Made by a program: the position numbers and the translations under genes. From Lachnospiraceae bacterium (GTDB lineage: Bacteria > Bacillota > Clostridia > Lachnospirales > Lachnospiraceae), in contig JAFUPV010000024.1 of NCBI GenBank assembly GCA_017472605.1, positions 20,372 to 84,371 of the forward strand: a stretch of DNA of 64,000 nt, given 5' to 3'. The notes beneath the pieces are model-generated. The model worked only from the letters and a program-made list of their open reading frames with translations, had not been told where the DNA came from and made no database searches. How positions within the stretch are numbered: position 1 is the stretch's first letter; the number at the start of each line of letters is the position of its first letter. Shown one piece after another: positions 1-8,394 of the stretch.

Positions 1-771
1 AACGAGATCACACCGGGTAACTTTACTTTCCGTACCAGAGAGTTTGAGCAGATGGAGCTGGAGTTCTTCTGTGAGCCGGGAACCGATCTGGAGTGGTTCC
101 AGTACTGGCGTCAGTTCTGTATCGACTGGTTAAAGAGCCTTGGTATGAAGGATGAGGAGATGCGTGCCCGTGACCACTCTCCGGAGGAGCTTTGCTTCTA
201 TTCCAAGGGTACCACTGACATCGAGTTCCTGTTCCCGTTTGGCTGGGGCGAGCTGTGGGGAATCGCAGACCGTACCGACTATGACCTGACTCAGCATCAG
301 AACACGTCCGGTGAGGACATGAGCTACTTCGATGACGAGAAGAAGGAGCGTTACATCCCCTATGTAATCGAGCCGTCTCTTGGTGCAGACCGTGTAACGC
401 TTGCCTTCCTGTGTGCAGCTTATGACGAAGAGGAGCTGGAGGGCGGCGATGTACGTACTGTTCTTCATTTCCATCCGGCACTTGCTCCGGTAAAGGTCGG
501 CATTCTTCCGCTGTCCAAGAAGCTGGGCGAGGGTGCTCTCAAGGTTTACGAGAAGCTTTCCTGCTACTTCAACTGTGAATATGATGACAGAGGTGCAATC
601 GGTAAGCGTTACAGACGTCAGGACGAGATCGGAACTCCGTGGTGCGTAACCTATGATTTCGAGTCGGAGAACGATGGCTGTGTAACCGTTCGTGACCGTG
701 ATACCATGGCACAGGAGCGTGTAAAGATCGAGGATCTGAAGAATTATTTCGAAGAGAAGCTTATGTTCTAA
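1..771 (+). CDS. glyS: Glycyl-tRNA synthetase, dimeric class II type (3' part, 5' end outside window)
   Basis: Open from the first base to TAA at 769-771, so about 256 C-terminal residues are present. The enzyme charges tRNA-Gly with glycine in the cytoplasm. The visible part holds class II synthetase features: [13 protein letters not shown] with the motif 2 neighbourhood, the glycine-site segment [21 protein letters not shown]-like region, the motif 3-like SLGADRV stretch, and a C-terminal anticodon-binding domain starting near [18 protein letters not shown]. This matches the single-chain GlyQS type of Firmicutes rather than the two-subunit GlyQ/GlyS type. A strong hairpin terminator follows within 80 bases. 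Confidence 0.95.
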   Translation, partial: NEITPGNFTFRTREFEQMELEFFCEPGTDLEWFQYWRQFCIDWLKSLGMKDEEMRARDHSPEELCFYSKGTTDIEFLFPFGWGELWGIADRTDYDLTQHQNTSGEDMSYFDDEKKERYIPYVIEPSLGADRVTLAFLCAAYDEEELEGGDVRTVLHFHPALAPVKVGILPLSKKLGEGALKVYEKLSCYFNCEYDDRGAIGKRYRRQDEIGTPWCVTYDFESENDGCVTVRDRDTMAQERVKIEDLKNYFEEKLMF

Positions 772-825
772 GCGACCCGGCCAGGCATGCTGCCTGCATG
801 TTTGTCTGGATGCAAAAACAATTGG

Positions 826-852
826 AGCGGCAGTTTCGGCTGCCGCTTTCTT
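826..852 (+). terminator. Rho-independent terminator after glyS
   Basis: An 8-bp perfect stem (826-833 with 840-847) closes a TTTCGG loop and is followed by TTCTTCT. It lies 55 bases after the glyS stop. A wider pairing, GGATGCA near 808 with TGCATCC near 854, encloses it. Confidence 0.75.
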
Positions 853-876
853 CTGCATCCGGATGAACGCCGCGAT

Positions 877-898
877 AATGGGAGAAACTTGCGAAGCG
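877..898 (+). repeat. Copy 1 of a dispersed 22-nt intergenic motif
   Basis: This 22-nt stretch, centred on TGGGAGAAACTTGCG, recurs at 31365-31386 with one mismatch. Both copies lie in leader regions before membrane-protein genes. Here it can fold through AGAAAC pairing with GTTTCT just downstream (to about 907). Confidence 0.6.
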
Positions 899-943
899 TG
901 TTTCTTCTCGTTGAATACATGTGAGTAAGGAGTTATCACAGTT

Positions 944-2278
944 ATGGCAAAGAAACGAAAGAAAAAGACGGATCTGGGAACGATTGTGTTCCGTGCGATC
1001 GCAATTGAGCTTCTGGTGCTGACGGTTGTTCTGATTGCAATCGGTGCAAAGTTCGCGCCGATGGTCATGTCGATTCTGGACTCCGGATCTTCCGCAATTC
1101 AGACTGAGAATCCGCAGACACCGGATCCGGCAGCAACAAGCGGGGCAGAAATCGCTCAGGGACCGGTGGAAACCAGTGCACAGACGGAACCGACAACAGA
1201 GGAACCGGTTGTTACAACGATTTCCTATGAAAATGAAGTGGAGCAGGGATCGGTCGCTCTGGTGGCAGCCGGCGACAATCTGATGTACAGCTCCAACACG
1301 CTGAGCGGAAAGCGGGACGATGGAACCTATTCCTACTATGATAACTTCGTCAATGTGAAAGACTATTTCCTGAATGCGGATCTGGCGGTTCTGAGTCAGG
1401 ACACAGTCATGGCCGGAAATCACTATGGTGTGACTTATAACGGCGTGTTCACAACCGGAACGGAGATCGGCGCGGACATGGTTTCTGCCGGAATCAATGT
1501 GGTTCTGGCTGCAAATAACCACATCCTTGACTGCGGAACCGACGGTCTGAACAACATGATGAACTACTGGGAGTCAACGTACCCGGAGGTTTCTCTTCTT
1601 GGTGTCAACCGCTCGGCGGATCAGCAGAATGCCCCGGTCTATGTGGAAAAGAACGGCATTAAGATTGCCATGATCAACTATACCTGTAAGAGTAATTCAA
1701 CACAGGATCTTGCAGCTGCTCCCTATCTGGTAAACATGTATGACGAGCAGTGGCTGACCAGTGTGATTACAGCAGCAGAGGCGTCTGCCGACTTCGTCAT
1801 TGTGTTCCCGCACTGGGGAACGGAAAATGAACTGGGTGTGACAGCCGAGCAGGAAGCGCAGGCTCAGCTGATGGCAGATCTCGGTGCGGATCTGATCATC
1901 GGCGCCTATCCCAATGTGGTAGAGCCGGTTCGCTGGGTGGAAGGAAAAGACGGAAACAAAACGCTTGTTTACTATTCCCTCGGAAACTTCCAGTCCGCGC
2001 AGGAAAAGACGGAGAACATGCTGGGAGCGCTTGCGCAGGTAACGATTACCAAAACCGACATGCGTACCTACATTTCTGACTGCGACATTGAGTTTCTGGT
2101 AACTCACTATGGTCAGGAAAAGACCAATGAATATTTTGATATCGTAACCACGTTCCCGCTGGATGATTACAACGATGAGCTGGCAGGCCAGCACGGAATT
2201 TATCTGTGGGATGCGACCTTCTCCGTTGCGAAGCTGAATTCGCTGAAGAAGGATGTTCTGGCGAACAGTGATTTTTAA
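944..2278 (+). CDS. CapA family membrane-anchored metallophosphoesterase-like protein
   Basis: 444 residues. A basic N-terminus precedes one membrane segment (residues about 13-37), then a Thr/Pro/Glu-rich linker (about 47-95), then the CapA/PgsA-type calcineurin-like domain. Visible family motifs are AAGDNLMYSS, ANNHILDCG, FPHWGTE and the C-terminal GAYPNVVEPVRW with SLGNF. Members of this family are associated with poly-gamma-glutamate capsule synthesis, but stand-alone copies like this one have no proven substrate. No capB or capC lies nearby. AAGGAGTTATCACAGTT precedes the ATG at a suitable distance. The domain should face the outside of the cell, held by the N-terminal anchor. Confidence 0.88.
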   Translation: MAKKRKKKTDLGTIVFRAIAIELLVLTVVLIAIGAKFAPMVMSILDSGSSAIQTENPQTPDPAATSGAEIAQGPVETSAQTEPTTEEPVVTTISYENEVEQGSVALVAAGDNLMYSSNTLSGKRDDGTYSYYDNFVNVKDYFLNADLAVLSQDTVMAGNHYGVTYNGVFTTGTEIGADMVSAGINVVLAANNHILDCGTDGLNNMMNYWESTYPEVSLLGVNRSADQQNAPVYVEKNGIKIAMINYTCKSNSTQDLAAAPYLVNMYDEQWLTSVITAAEASADFVIVFPHWGTENELGVTAEQEAQAQLMADLGADLIIGAYPNVVEPVRWVEGKDGNKTLVYYSLGNFQSAQEKTENMLGALAQVTITKTDMRTYISDCDIEFLVTHYGQEKTNEYFDIVTTFPLDDYNDELAGQHGIYLWDATFSVAKLNSLKKDVLANSDF

Positions 2279-2335
2279 GGAATAACAGCCCGGCAGCAGC
2301 CGGTGCATTCGGCATGGTCCGGAAGCAGCATATGG

Positions 2336-2384
2336 ATACCCCCGGTTGTCAGGTTCGAAAATCTGGTCAGGCGGGGGTATTTGT
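2336..2384 (+). terminator. Probable terminator between capA-like gene and rlmD
   Basis: A perfect 9-bp stem (ATACCCCCG at 2336-2344, CGGGGGTAT at 2372-2380) with a 27-nt loop, followed by a short, imperfect T stretch. The weak U tract keeps confidence moderate. Confidence 0.5.
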
Positions 2385-2437
2385 GAATGTATCGATAAGA
2401 CTCAGGAGAAAATGCAGGTTCAAAAGGAGAAGTGGAT

Positions 2438-3949
2438 ATGGCAGATAGGGTGAATCCGGCGGGAAAAGATAAAAAAGGAGTGTTTTTTGCGAAGAATAAG
2501 AAATTTATGAAGAATGGAACAGGCAGAGAACGTTGGACGGATGAAAGAAATGACGGAGAGAAGCCGGTTATGAGAGATGGTGCAGGAAAGTCGGTTATGA
2601 GAAAGAGTGGAGAGAAGCCAGCTATAAAAGATGGAGCAGAAAAGCCGATGATGAGAAAGAGCGGAGAGAAGCCAGCTATAAAAGATGGTGCAGGAAAACC
2701 GGTTATGAGAAAGAGCGGAGAGAAGCCAGCTATAAAAGATGGTGCAGGAAAGCCAGCGATGAGAAACAGCGGCGAGAAACCTGTGGTGAAAAATGTCAGC
2801 GGCGGTCTGTCCTGCCCGGTCAGTCGCATGTGCGGAGGATGCAGTTTTACCGATTGCTCCTATTCTGCGCAGCTGGCAGTTAAGGAAGGAAAAGTCCGGG
2901 AGCTGTTAAAGGGAATCTGTCCGGTCATGCCGATTACAGGAATGGAAAATCCCTATTACTACCGGAACAAGATTCATGCCACATTTCAATACCGCAAAGG
3001 CGGTGAGATTGTTTCCGGTATCTATCAGGAAGGAACTCATCGTGTCGTTAAGGTGGACAGCTGTCGGATTGAGGATCAGACAGCAGACGCCATCATCGGA
3101 ACCATCCGCAGTCTGCTGAAATCGTTCAAAGTGAAAATCTATGACGAGGATACCGGATTTGGTCTTCTGCGCCATGTGATGATCCGCCGGGGATTTTCAA
3201 CCGGTGAAGTGATGGTGGTTCTGGTCTGTGCATCGCCGGTTTTCCCATCTAAGAACAACTTTGTCAAAGCGCTGCGCGAGAAGCATCCGGAGATTACGAC
3301 CATTGTTCTGAATGTTAATGATAAGCATACAAGCATGGTACTGGGAGAACGGAACATCGTTCTTTACGGAAAAGGATTTATTGAAGACCGTCTCTGCCAA
3401 CTGACATTCCGCATTTCGCCCAACTCGTTCTACCAGGTCAATCCGGTGCAGACCGAGTTTCTGTACGGGAAAGCGATTGCGCTTGCCGGTCTGACCGGGA
3501 AAGAGCGGGTTATTGATGCGTACTGCGGAATCGGAACCATTGGATTGATTGCTTCCGCCAACGCAGGAGAAGTGATTGGCGTCGAATTGAATCGGGATGC
3601 GGTTCGCGATGCGGTGCTCAATGCGAAGCGGAACGGAATCACGAATGTGAATTTTGTCAATGGGGACGCAGGAGAATGGATGGTGGAATCGGCAGCCCGC
3701 GGTCTGACAGCCGATGTGGTGCTGATGGATCCGCCGCGGTCAGGAAGCACGGAAGCGTTCATGAAATCGGCAGTACAGATGAAGCCACAGCGGATCGTTT
3801 ATGTTTCCTGCAATCCGGAGACGCTGGTGAGGGATTTGAAGGTGCTGAAGCGGCTGGGGTATCAGGCAGAGGCGGCGTATCCGTATGATATGTTTTGCTG
3901 GTGCGATCATGTGGAGACGGTGTGCCTCTTAGAGCGACTGAGCAACTGA
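2438..3949 (+). CDS. rlmD: 23S rRNA (uracil-C5) methyltransferase of the RlmD/RumA (TrmA) class
   Basis: 503 residues from ATG 2438, which sits 8 nt after AGGAG; a GTG at 2432 is possible but too close to it. The enzyme methylates C5 of a uracil in 23S rRNA using SAM. The 4Fe-4S cysteines appear as C-x5-C-x2-C (CPVSRMCGGC), the SAM-binding segment as VIDAYCGIGTIGL, and the catalytic cysteine in VSCNPETL with DPPRSG upstream. No TRAM domain is evident. Instead, residues about 1-125 are a basic, low-complexity extension built largely from an 18-residue repeat (KSGEKPAIKDGAGKPVMR type). Such a repeat is not part of the family core and probably varies in copy number between strains. It may help RNA binding through its many lysines. 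The exact uracil methylated cannot be told from sequence, because clostridial paralogues differ. Confidence 0.88.
   Translation: MADRVNPAGKDKKGVFFAKNKKFMKNGTGRERWTDERNDGEKPVMRDGAGKSVMRKSGEKPAIKDGAEKPMMRKSGEKPAIKDGAGKPVMRKSGEKPAIKDGAGKPAMRNSGEKPVVKNVSGGLSCPVSRMCGGCSFTDCSYSAQLAVKEGKVRELLKGICPVMPITGMENPYYYRNKIHATFQYRKGGEIVSGIYQEGTHRVVKVDSCRIEDQTADAIIGTIRSLLKSFKVKIYDEDTGFGLLRHVMIRRGFSTGEVMVVLVCASPVFPSKNNFVKALREKHPEITTIVLNVNDKHTSMVLGERNIVLYGKGFIEDRLCQLTFRISPNSFYQVNPVQTEFLYGKAIALAGLTGKERVIDAYCGIGTIGLIASANAGEVIGVELNRDAVRDAVLNAKRNGITNVNFVNGDAGEWMVESAARGLTADVVLMDPPRSGSTEAFMKSAVQMKPQRIVYVSCNPETLVRDLKVLKRLGYQAEAAYPYDMFCWCDHVETVCLLERLSN
2555..2785 (+). repeat. In-frame 54-bp tandem repeat in rlmD
   Basis: Four units begin at 2555, 2609, 2663 and 2717, and a partial fifth begins at 2771. 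The period of 54 bp keeps the reading frame and encodes 18 residues per unit. Units 2-4 are almost identical in DNA, which points to recent slippage or unequal recombination rather than old duplication. Confidence 0.9.
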
Positions 3950-3998
3950 AAATTATGATTTTTCAGAGGAAAAGAAGTTCAGCTATCGAAATTTGACC

Positions 3999-4253
3999 AT
4001 GGAAGAGATTATTCATCACCTGGCCATGCTTCATAATCGTTCTATGCATATTCGTGGAATGTTTGAAGAAGCGGATATTGAAAGTGCAAAAGTGGATATT
4101 GAGAATACGGAAGTGGACATTCGAAATGAATTGCAAGCATTTTCAAATAAGATTTCGGAAAAAACAATACGTCATGTGATAGAGATATGTTCAAAGTGCG
4201 GAAAAGATAATTATTTTGGAAGAACAGTTGTAGAGGATATCACCGGATTATGA
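3999..4253 (+). pseudogene. Short ORF, probable C-terminal remnant of a Fic-like or winged-helix protein
   Basis: 84 codons from ATG 3999 (TTG 3993 also in frame). No good ribosome binding site is present, and the frame stays open upstream back to the end of rlmD, as expected of a truncated coding sequence. The last 20 residues (CGKDNYFGRTVVEDITGL) resemble the start of the C-terminal winged helix of some Fic-family proteins, where the motif normally continues with a helix; here it stops at once. I infer a decayed fragment. It could instead be a small expressed protein of unknown role. Confidence 0.4.
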
Positions 4254-4279
4254 AACAATTCGAGTTTATAGGGAGCCGG

Positions 4280-4318
4280 CACACGACTTTCTTTTGAAAG
4301 TCGTGTGTCCTACCTCGT
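4280..4318. terminator. Hairpin between convergent genes
   Basis: A perfect 11-bp stem (4280-4290 with 4297-4307) and a CTTTTG loop sit right after the stop of the leftward LysR gene and downstream of the rightward fragment. The flanking T tracts are poor on both strands, so it may act as a weak bidirectional terminator. Confidence 0.55.
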
Positions 4319-5185
4319 TTTCAACTGCTCAAAAAAGTGAGAAACATATTCAAAATATTCAACTGCCTCCGCATGGTCTCTCGAACGCGCATGCAATTGA
4401 ATGACAATTACCCGGTGGCATTCGGGATCTGAGATGGGCAGCAAACACACGTCATTTCCCTGATACCGTTTCCAGGTATAGTGGGGCCAGAAGCCGACAC
4501 CCAGTCCTGCGGCGATCAGGTTTTCCACGGCTGAAATGCTGTCGCCTTCGAAAATGACATCCGGTTTAAACCCTGCCTGCATACAGTAGCTGTCGCAGAT
4601 CGCGCGGAGATTTTTTGCTCCGGTCAGCGAGATAAACTTTCTGTTTGCCGCTTCGCGCAGCGAGATGCTTGGTTTGCCGGCATATTCCGAATTTCCTGAG
4701 ACGGCAAAGAAAATCCGCTCGGAAAAAATGGAAAACTGATCTTTGCAGGGATGCGGGGGATGGAACTCCTTCTGTGTGAAAATGGTAATGTCCGCGTTTT
4801 CCAGTTCTTCATTCTGCACAATCTGAAAACGGATATCACTGTGTTTTTTCTGGAAACGGATAATGGTGTCGGTAACAAGCCCGGAAGCTGCTTTTACATT
4901 AATGCGAAGCAGCTTCTGGCGTTCACCGGCCAGCGTCTGCAATTCTTCGGGAATTGCCTGGAGGGTTTTGAGAACGGGCTCGATTCTGTTTTGAAGATAT
5001 CTGCCGTATTCCGTCAATACAATGTTTCGCCCCTGGTGCTCAAACAGAGGAACTTCCAGCTCTTTTTCCAGACGGTGGATGGTCTGTGTCAGTGCCGGCT
5101 GCGCGATGTGCAGCTGTTCCGCTGTTCTGGTAACATGCTGTGTCTGCGCAAGTGCATAAAAATATTTCAGCTGCAGTATTTCCAT
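4310..5185 (-). CDS. LysR family transcriptional regulator
   Basis: 291 residues. The N-terminal winged helix-turn-helix is typical: MEILQLKYFYALAQTQHVTRTAEQLHIAQPALTQTIHRLEKEL, in shorter form YFYALAQ...AEQLHIAQPALTQ. It is followed by the linker helix and a periplasmic-binding-protein-like effector domain (residues about 90-290). The gene is divergent from the PQ-loop membrane protein at 5301, with an AT-rich 115-bp spacer between them. The usual LysR arrangement would make that gene, and perhaps the DUF368 gene after it, its target. The ligand cannot be inferred. ATG is preceded by AGGAGAAA in the leftward direction. Confidence 0.9.
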   Translation of the reverse strand: MEILQLKYFYALAQTQHVTRTAEQLHIAQPALTQTIHRLEKELEVPLFEHQGRNIVLTEYGRYLQNRIEPVLKTLQAIPEELQTLAGERQKLLRINVKAASGLVTDTIIRFQKKHSDIRFQIVQNEELENADITIFTQKEFHPPHPCKDQFSIFSERIFFAVSGNSEYAGKPSISLREAANRKFISLTGAKNLRAICDSYCMQAGFKPDVIFEGDSISAVENLIAAGLGVGFWPHYTWKRYQGNDVCLLPISDPECHRVIVIQLHARSRDHAEAVEYFEYVSHFFEQLKTR

Positions 5186-5300
5186 GATTTTCTCCTTCTA
5201 TAACTTGTACCTTATGGAATTCTATTAAATTATATATTATACATTTTGAATAATCAAGAGTATGATGTAGCAGAAGACAAGAAAAAAGGAGAGAAAAAAT

Positions 5301-5606
5301 ATGAGTCCTTTATTAGAAACCGTTATGTTAATCTGCTTTGGTCTTTCCTGGCCCATCAATGTAATGAAAGCGATCAAAGCCCGCAGCGCAAAGAGCATGA
5401 GTCTGCCCTTCATCCTTCTGATTATTTCAGGCTATGTTGCCGGAATCAGTGCGAAAATTCTGTCGCATCAGATCAACTATGTTCTGATTGTTTACTTTAT
5501 AAATCTGGCAATTGTTACCGTTAATCTTTTTGTGTACTTCCGAAACAGACATCTCGACCACCAGAATGAGGAGAAACAGTACATCGCCCGCCATCAGATG
5601 GCCTGA
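5301..5606 (+). CDS. Small PQ-loop (SemiSWEET-like) membrane protein
   Basis: 101 residues with three hydrophobic helices (about 5-20, 34-55, 58-80) and the motif FGLSWPINVMKAIKARSAKSMSLPF, which carries the Pro-Ile-Asn/Met pattern and the following basic-Ser-Met turn seen in PQ-loop proteins. Half-transporters of this size dimerise and carry sugars or other small solutes. AAAAGGAGAGAAAAAAT precedes the ATG. It is divergent from lysR, suggesting shared control. Substrate unknown. Confidence 0.7.
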   Translation: MSPLLETVMLICFGLSWPINVMKAIKARSAKSMSLPFILLIISGYVAGISAKILSHQINYVLIVYFINLAIVTVNLFVYFRNRHLDHQNEEKQYIARHQMA

Positions 5607-5721
5607 TGCGCGAAAAACGGATCGTTTGGGGATTGACTTTTTGCCCGTTGTGTAATAAAGTCTAAAGAAACGCATTGTGTTGAGCGGTGCGTTGCGAAGA
5701 GTTCAGGAAGGAATAGGGCAA

Positions 5722-6561
5722 ATGGATAAAGGAAAGAAAAAAGAAAAATCAAACGTTTTGTTTCAGATGCTGCAGGGCGCTCTGATTGGTCTTGGAGCGG
5801 TGCTGCCCGGCATATCGGGAGGTGTGCTCTGTGTTGTTTTTGGTATTTACAAGCCGATCATGGAGCTGCTGGCATCTCCGTTTAAACGCTTTCGGACCCA
5901 TGTACCGAAGCTGATCCCGGTTATCATCGGTGCGGTCATTGGATTTCTTGGTGTTGCCAATCTCCTGTCGTTTCTGCTGGAAAAATACCCCGGCCCATCG
6001 GTTTGTCTGTTTGTCGGACTGATTGGCGGCATGCTTCCGTCACTGTTTCGGGAAGCAGGAGAGCAGGGAAGGGACAGGAATTCATTCATTTCCATGCTGA
6101 CTGCAATGGTACTTATCTTTGCGCTGCTGATCGGTCTGCAGGTTTTATCCGTGACCATACAGCCGAATTTCGGATGGTATCTGTTCTGCGGATTCTGTCT
6201 GGCATTGAGCATCATCGCTCCGGGCATGAGCTTTTCTACCCTTCTGATGCCGCTTGGATTGTATGAGCCCTTTGTTGCGGGAATCGGACATCTGGATTTT
6301 ACCATTCTCGTTCCGGGCGGAATCGGTGCGCTGGCAACGGTAATTCTGTTTTCCAAGGGCGTGAATGCGCTGTTTGACAGGCATTATTCCGTTTCCTTCC
6401 ATGCGATTATCGGCATTGTCATTGCGGCTACAATCATGATCATTCCCTTCTCCAGCTTTACAGAGTCTGTCGGAAGCTTTGCAATCAATGTGGTGTGCAT
6501 TGCTGTTGGTATCGCTGCCGCGCTGCTGCTTGATCGGTTTAATCAGAGCGTTGAAGGCTGA
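5722..6561 (+). CDS. DUF368 membrane protein (PopT-type polyprenyl-phosphate transporter family)
   Basis: 279 residues from ATG 5722, chosen because AGGAAGGA lies 9 nt upstream; an upstream TTG at 5677 lacks a site. About eight membrane segments. The family signature QGALIGLGAVLPGISGG at the N-terminus, and the related APGMSFSTLLMPLGLYE in the second half, give the two-fold internal symmetry of the DUF368/DedA-independent flippase families. Family members are reported to recycle undecaprenyl phosphate across the cytoplasmic membrane. Specific function here is inferred from family only. It is followed by a long terminator hairpin. Confidence 0.85.
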   Translation: MDKGKKKEKSNVLFQMLQGALIGLGAVLPGISGGVLCVVFGIYKPIMELLASPFKRFRTHVPKLIPVIIGAVIGFLGVANLLSFLLEKYPGPSVCLFVGLIGGMLPSLFREAGEQGRDRNSFISMLTAMVLIFALLIGLQVLSVTIQPNFGWYLFCGFCLALSIIAPGMSFSTLLMPLGLYEPFVAGIGHLDFTILVPGGIGALATVILFSKGVNALFDRHYSVSFHAIIGIVIAATIMIIPFSSFTESVGSFAINVVCIAVGIAAALLLDRFNQSVEG

Positions 6562-6671
6562 CAGAATGAAGGCAGGGGTGACGGAAAGGCTCAAAGTCTG
6601 AACGGAGAATCCCCAAATGTGTTGAAAAAATCTGTCCTGGAAAATACAGCATAAGGAATACATGAGAACAT

Positions 6672-6748
6672 GGCATTTCACTCCTGTGAGGTGACTCAAA
6701 CCGTCAAAGGTTTGGAGTTCCCTTGCAGGAGTGGAATGCCTTTTTTGT
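6672..6748 (+). terminator. Strong terminator after the DUF368 gene
   Basis: A 15-bp stem with one G-U pair (6672-6686 with 6726-6740), an inner hairpin at 6694-6716 (CTCAAACC with GGTTTGGAG), and TTTTTTG directly after. This is the best terminator in the first 10 kb. Confidence 0.92.
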
Positions 6749-6767
6749 ATTTCTGCTGCAGGTCTCG

Positions 6768-6796
6768 TTGACAGTAGTACGAAATCGAACTATACT
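6768..6796 (+). promoter_or_regulatory. Sigma-A promoter of the GH51-GH3-GH95 operon
   Basis: TTGACA at 6768-6773 and TATACT at 6791-6796 with a 17-bp spacer. It lies 76 bp before the GH51 start and directly after a strong terminator, so the operon has its own promoter. No regulator gene lies adjacent. Confidence 0.88.
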
Positions 6797-6872
6797 GAAA
6801 AACACAATGATTTACTTTCGGATGTAAGCCTGATAGGAGATTGGTAAACAGGAAAGAGAAAGGGAGAGGATT

Positions 6873-8381
6873 ATGTATTCAATTCAGATTAATGAGAAAC
6901 GGATCAAAGGTAAGAGAAATCCAATGATTTACGGACACTTTATTGAGCATTTCCATCGCCAGATTTATGACGGAATTTATGATCCGGGAAATCCGCTGGC
7001 GGATGAGGATGGATTTCGAACCGATATTATTGAAGCAATGAGGAAAATCAAGGTTCCTGTGCTGCGTTGGCCAGGCGGATGTTTTGTATCATCTTACCAT
7101 TGGAAAGACGCCGTGGGACCGGATCGAAAGCCGTTGTTTGATAAAGCATGGCGTGTGGAGGATCCGAATACATTTGGAACAGATGAATATGTAAAGCTAT
7201 GCAGAAAGATTGGATGTGAGCCATATATCTGCACCAATGCAGGAACCGGTACTGCGGAGGAAATGAGTGACTGGGTGGAGTACTGTAATCTGGAAACAGA
7301 AGGGCAGTATGCGAAGTGGAGAATCGCGAATGGCTGTGAGAAACCGCATAAGGTAAAATACTGGAGCATTGGCAATGAAAATTATGGGAGCTGGGAAATC
7401 GGAGCAAAATCATCGGATGAATGGGGAAGACTGGTACGGGAATCGGCGAAAATGATGAAGCATGTGGATCCGGAAACAGAGCTTTCAGCTGCTGCGCTGC
7501 CGGATGTTGACTGGAACATGAACCTTTTGAAAAACTGCGGACCATATCTGGACTGGATTTCTATTCACCAGTATTGGGATATGATGGCAGAGGTTCAGAA
7601 TCCGGCAACCTATGAGGAATGTATGGCTTATACAAAGAATATCAGTCGTTCGGTAGATGATGTCCGGGGAATGCTGACGGCGCTTCATCTGGAGGACCGG
7701 ATCCGGATTGCGTTTGATGAGTGGAATCTGAGAAGCTGGCATCATCCAAATGTACATACACAGAAGTTGGGAGTCGGAAAAGAAAGCTATCTGACGCCGC
7801 GGGATAAGAATGATGACAACAGCCTCTATACCATGGCAGACGCTGTGTTCAGTGCATGTTTTCTGAATGCCATGAACAGAAACTGCGACATTGTCGGCAT
7901 GGCGAATTTTGCTCCCATTCTGAATACAAGAGGATGCATTTACAGCAACAAAGAAGGCATTGTTCTCCGAAGCACCTATCACGTGTTTGATCTGTATGTG
8001 AACTATCTTGGAGATCAGGTCATTGATCTGTGGTCAGAAGATACGGTACCTGTGATTCAAGTCAGAAGCAAGTCCGGAGAGGAAATGGTCGTGGAGAGTT
8101 TGGATCTGGCAGCGACAAGATGGTCAGATGGAACGGGAGTTGCAATCGCAGTCGTGAATAAGCATATGGATGAGAGTCAGGAGATTGCGCTGGATTTTAA
8201 ATCAGGTGAGGCATCTGTGATTGTCTACGAAATCACCGGCGAAAGCAAGGACTCTTATAATGATGTTGGAAGAACCGAAGTAGAGATCATGGACAAGAAT
8301 CTGGGAAGATTTGTGCCGGGCATGAAAATCCGTCTGAAGCCGCATTCGGTGAATGTCATTCAGATTCGGAATGTGATTTAA
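6873..8381 (+). CDS. Alpha-L-arabinofuranosidase, GH51
   Basis: 502 residues, a normal length for intracellular bacterial GH51. No signal peptide. The catalytic acid/base is Glu169 in WSIGNENYG, and the nucleophile is Glu283 in IAFDEWN; RWPGGCF near residue 65 is a further family motif. The enzyme removes L-arabinofuranosyl side chains from arabinoxylan- or arabinan-derived oligosaccharides in the cytoplasm. It is the first gene of an operon with GH3 (13-bp gap) and GH95 enzymes, which suggests stepwise removal of arabinose, xylose/glucose and deoxy- or galacto-sugar decorations of a plant glycan. Confidence 0.95.
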   Translation: MYSIQINEKRIKGKRNPMIYGHFIEHFHRQIYDGIYDPGNPLADEDGFRTDIIEAMRKIKVPVLRWPGGCFVSSYHWKDAVGPDRKPLFDKAWRVEDPNTFGTDEYVKLCRKIGCEPYICTNAGTGTAEEMSDWVEYCNLETEGQYAKWRIANGCEKPHKVKYWSIGNENYGSWEIGAKSSDEWGRLVRESAKMMKHVDPETELSAAALPDVDWNMNLLKNCGPYLDWISIHQYWDMMAEVQNPATYEECMAYTKNISRSVDDVRGMLTALHLEDRIRIAFDEWNLRSWHHPNVHTQKLGVGKESYLTPRDKNDDNSLYTMADAVFSACFLNAMNRNCDIVGMANFAPILNTRGCIYSNKEGIVLRSTYHVFDLYVNYLGDQVIDLWSEDTVPVIQVRSKSGEEMVVESLDLAATRWSDGTGVAIAVVNKHMDESQEIALDFKSGEASVIVYEITGESKDSYNDVGRTEVEIMDKNLGRFVPGMKIRLKPHSVNVIQIRNVI

Positions 8382-8394
8382 GGAAGGAAGCAGG

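Noticed and set aside
130-1068. A 312-codon lower-strand frame spanning glyS and the capA start
   Set aside because: It crosses the glyS terminator and is antisense to two well-supported genes.
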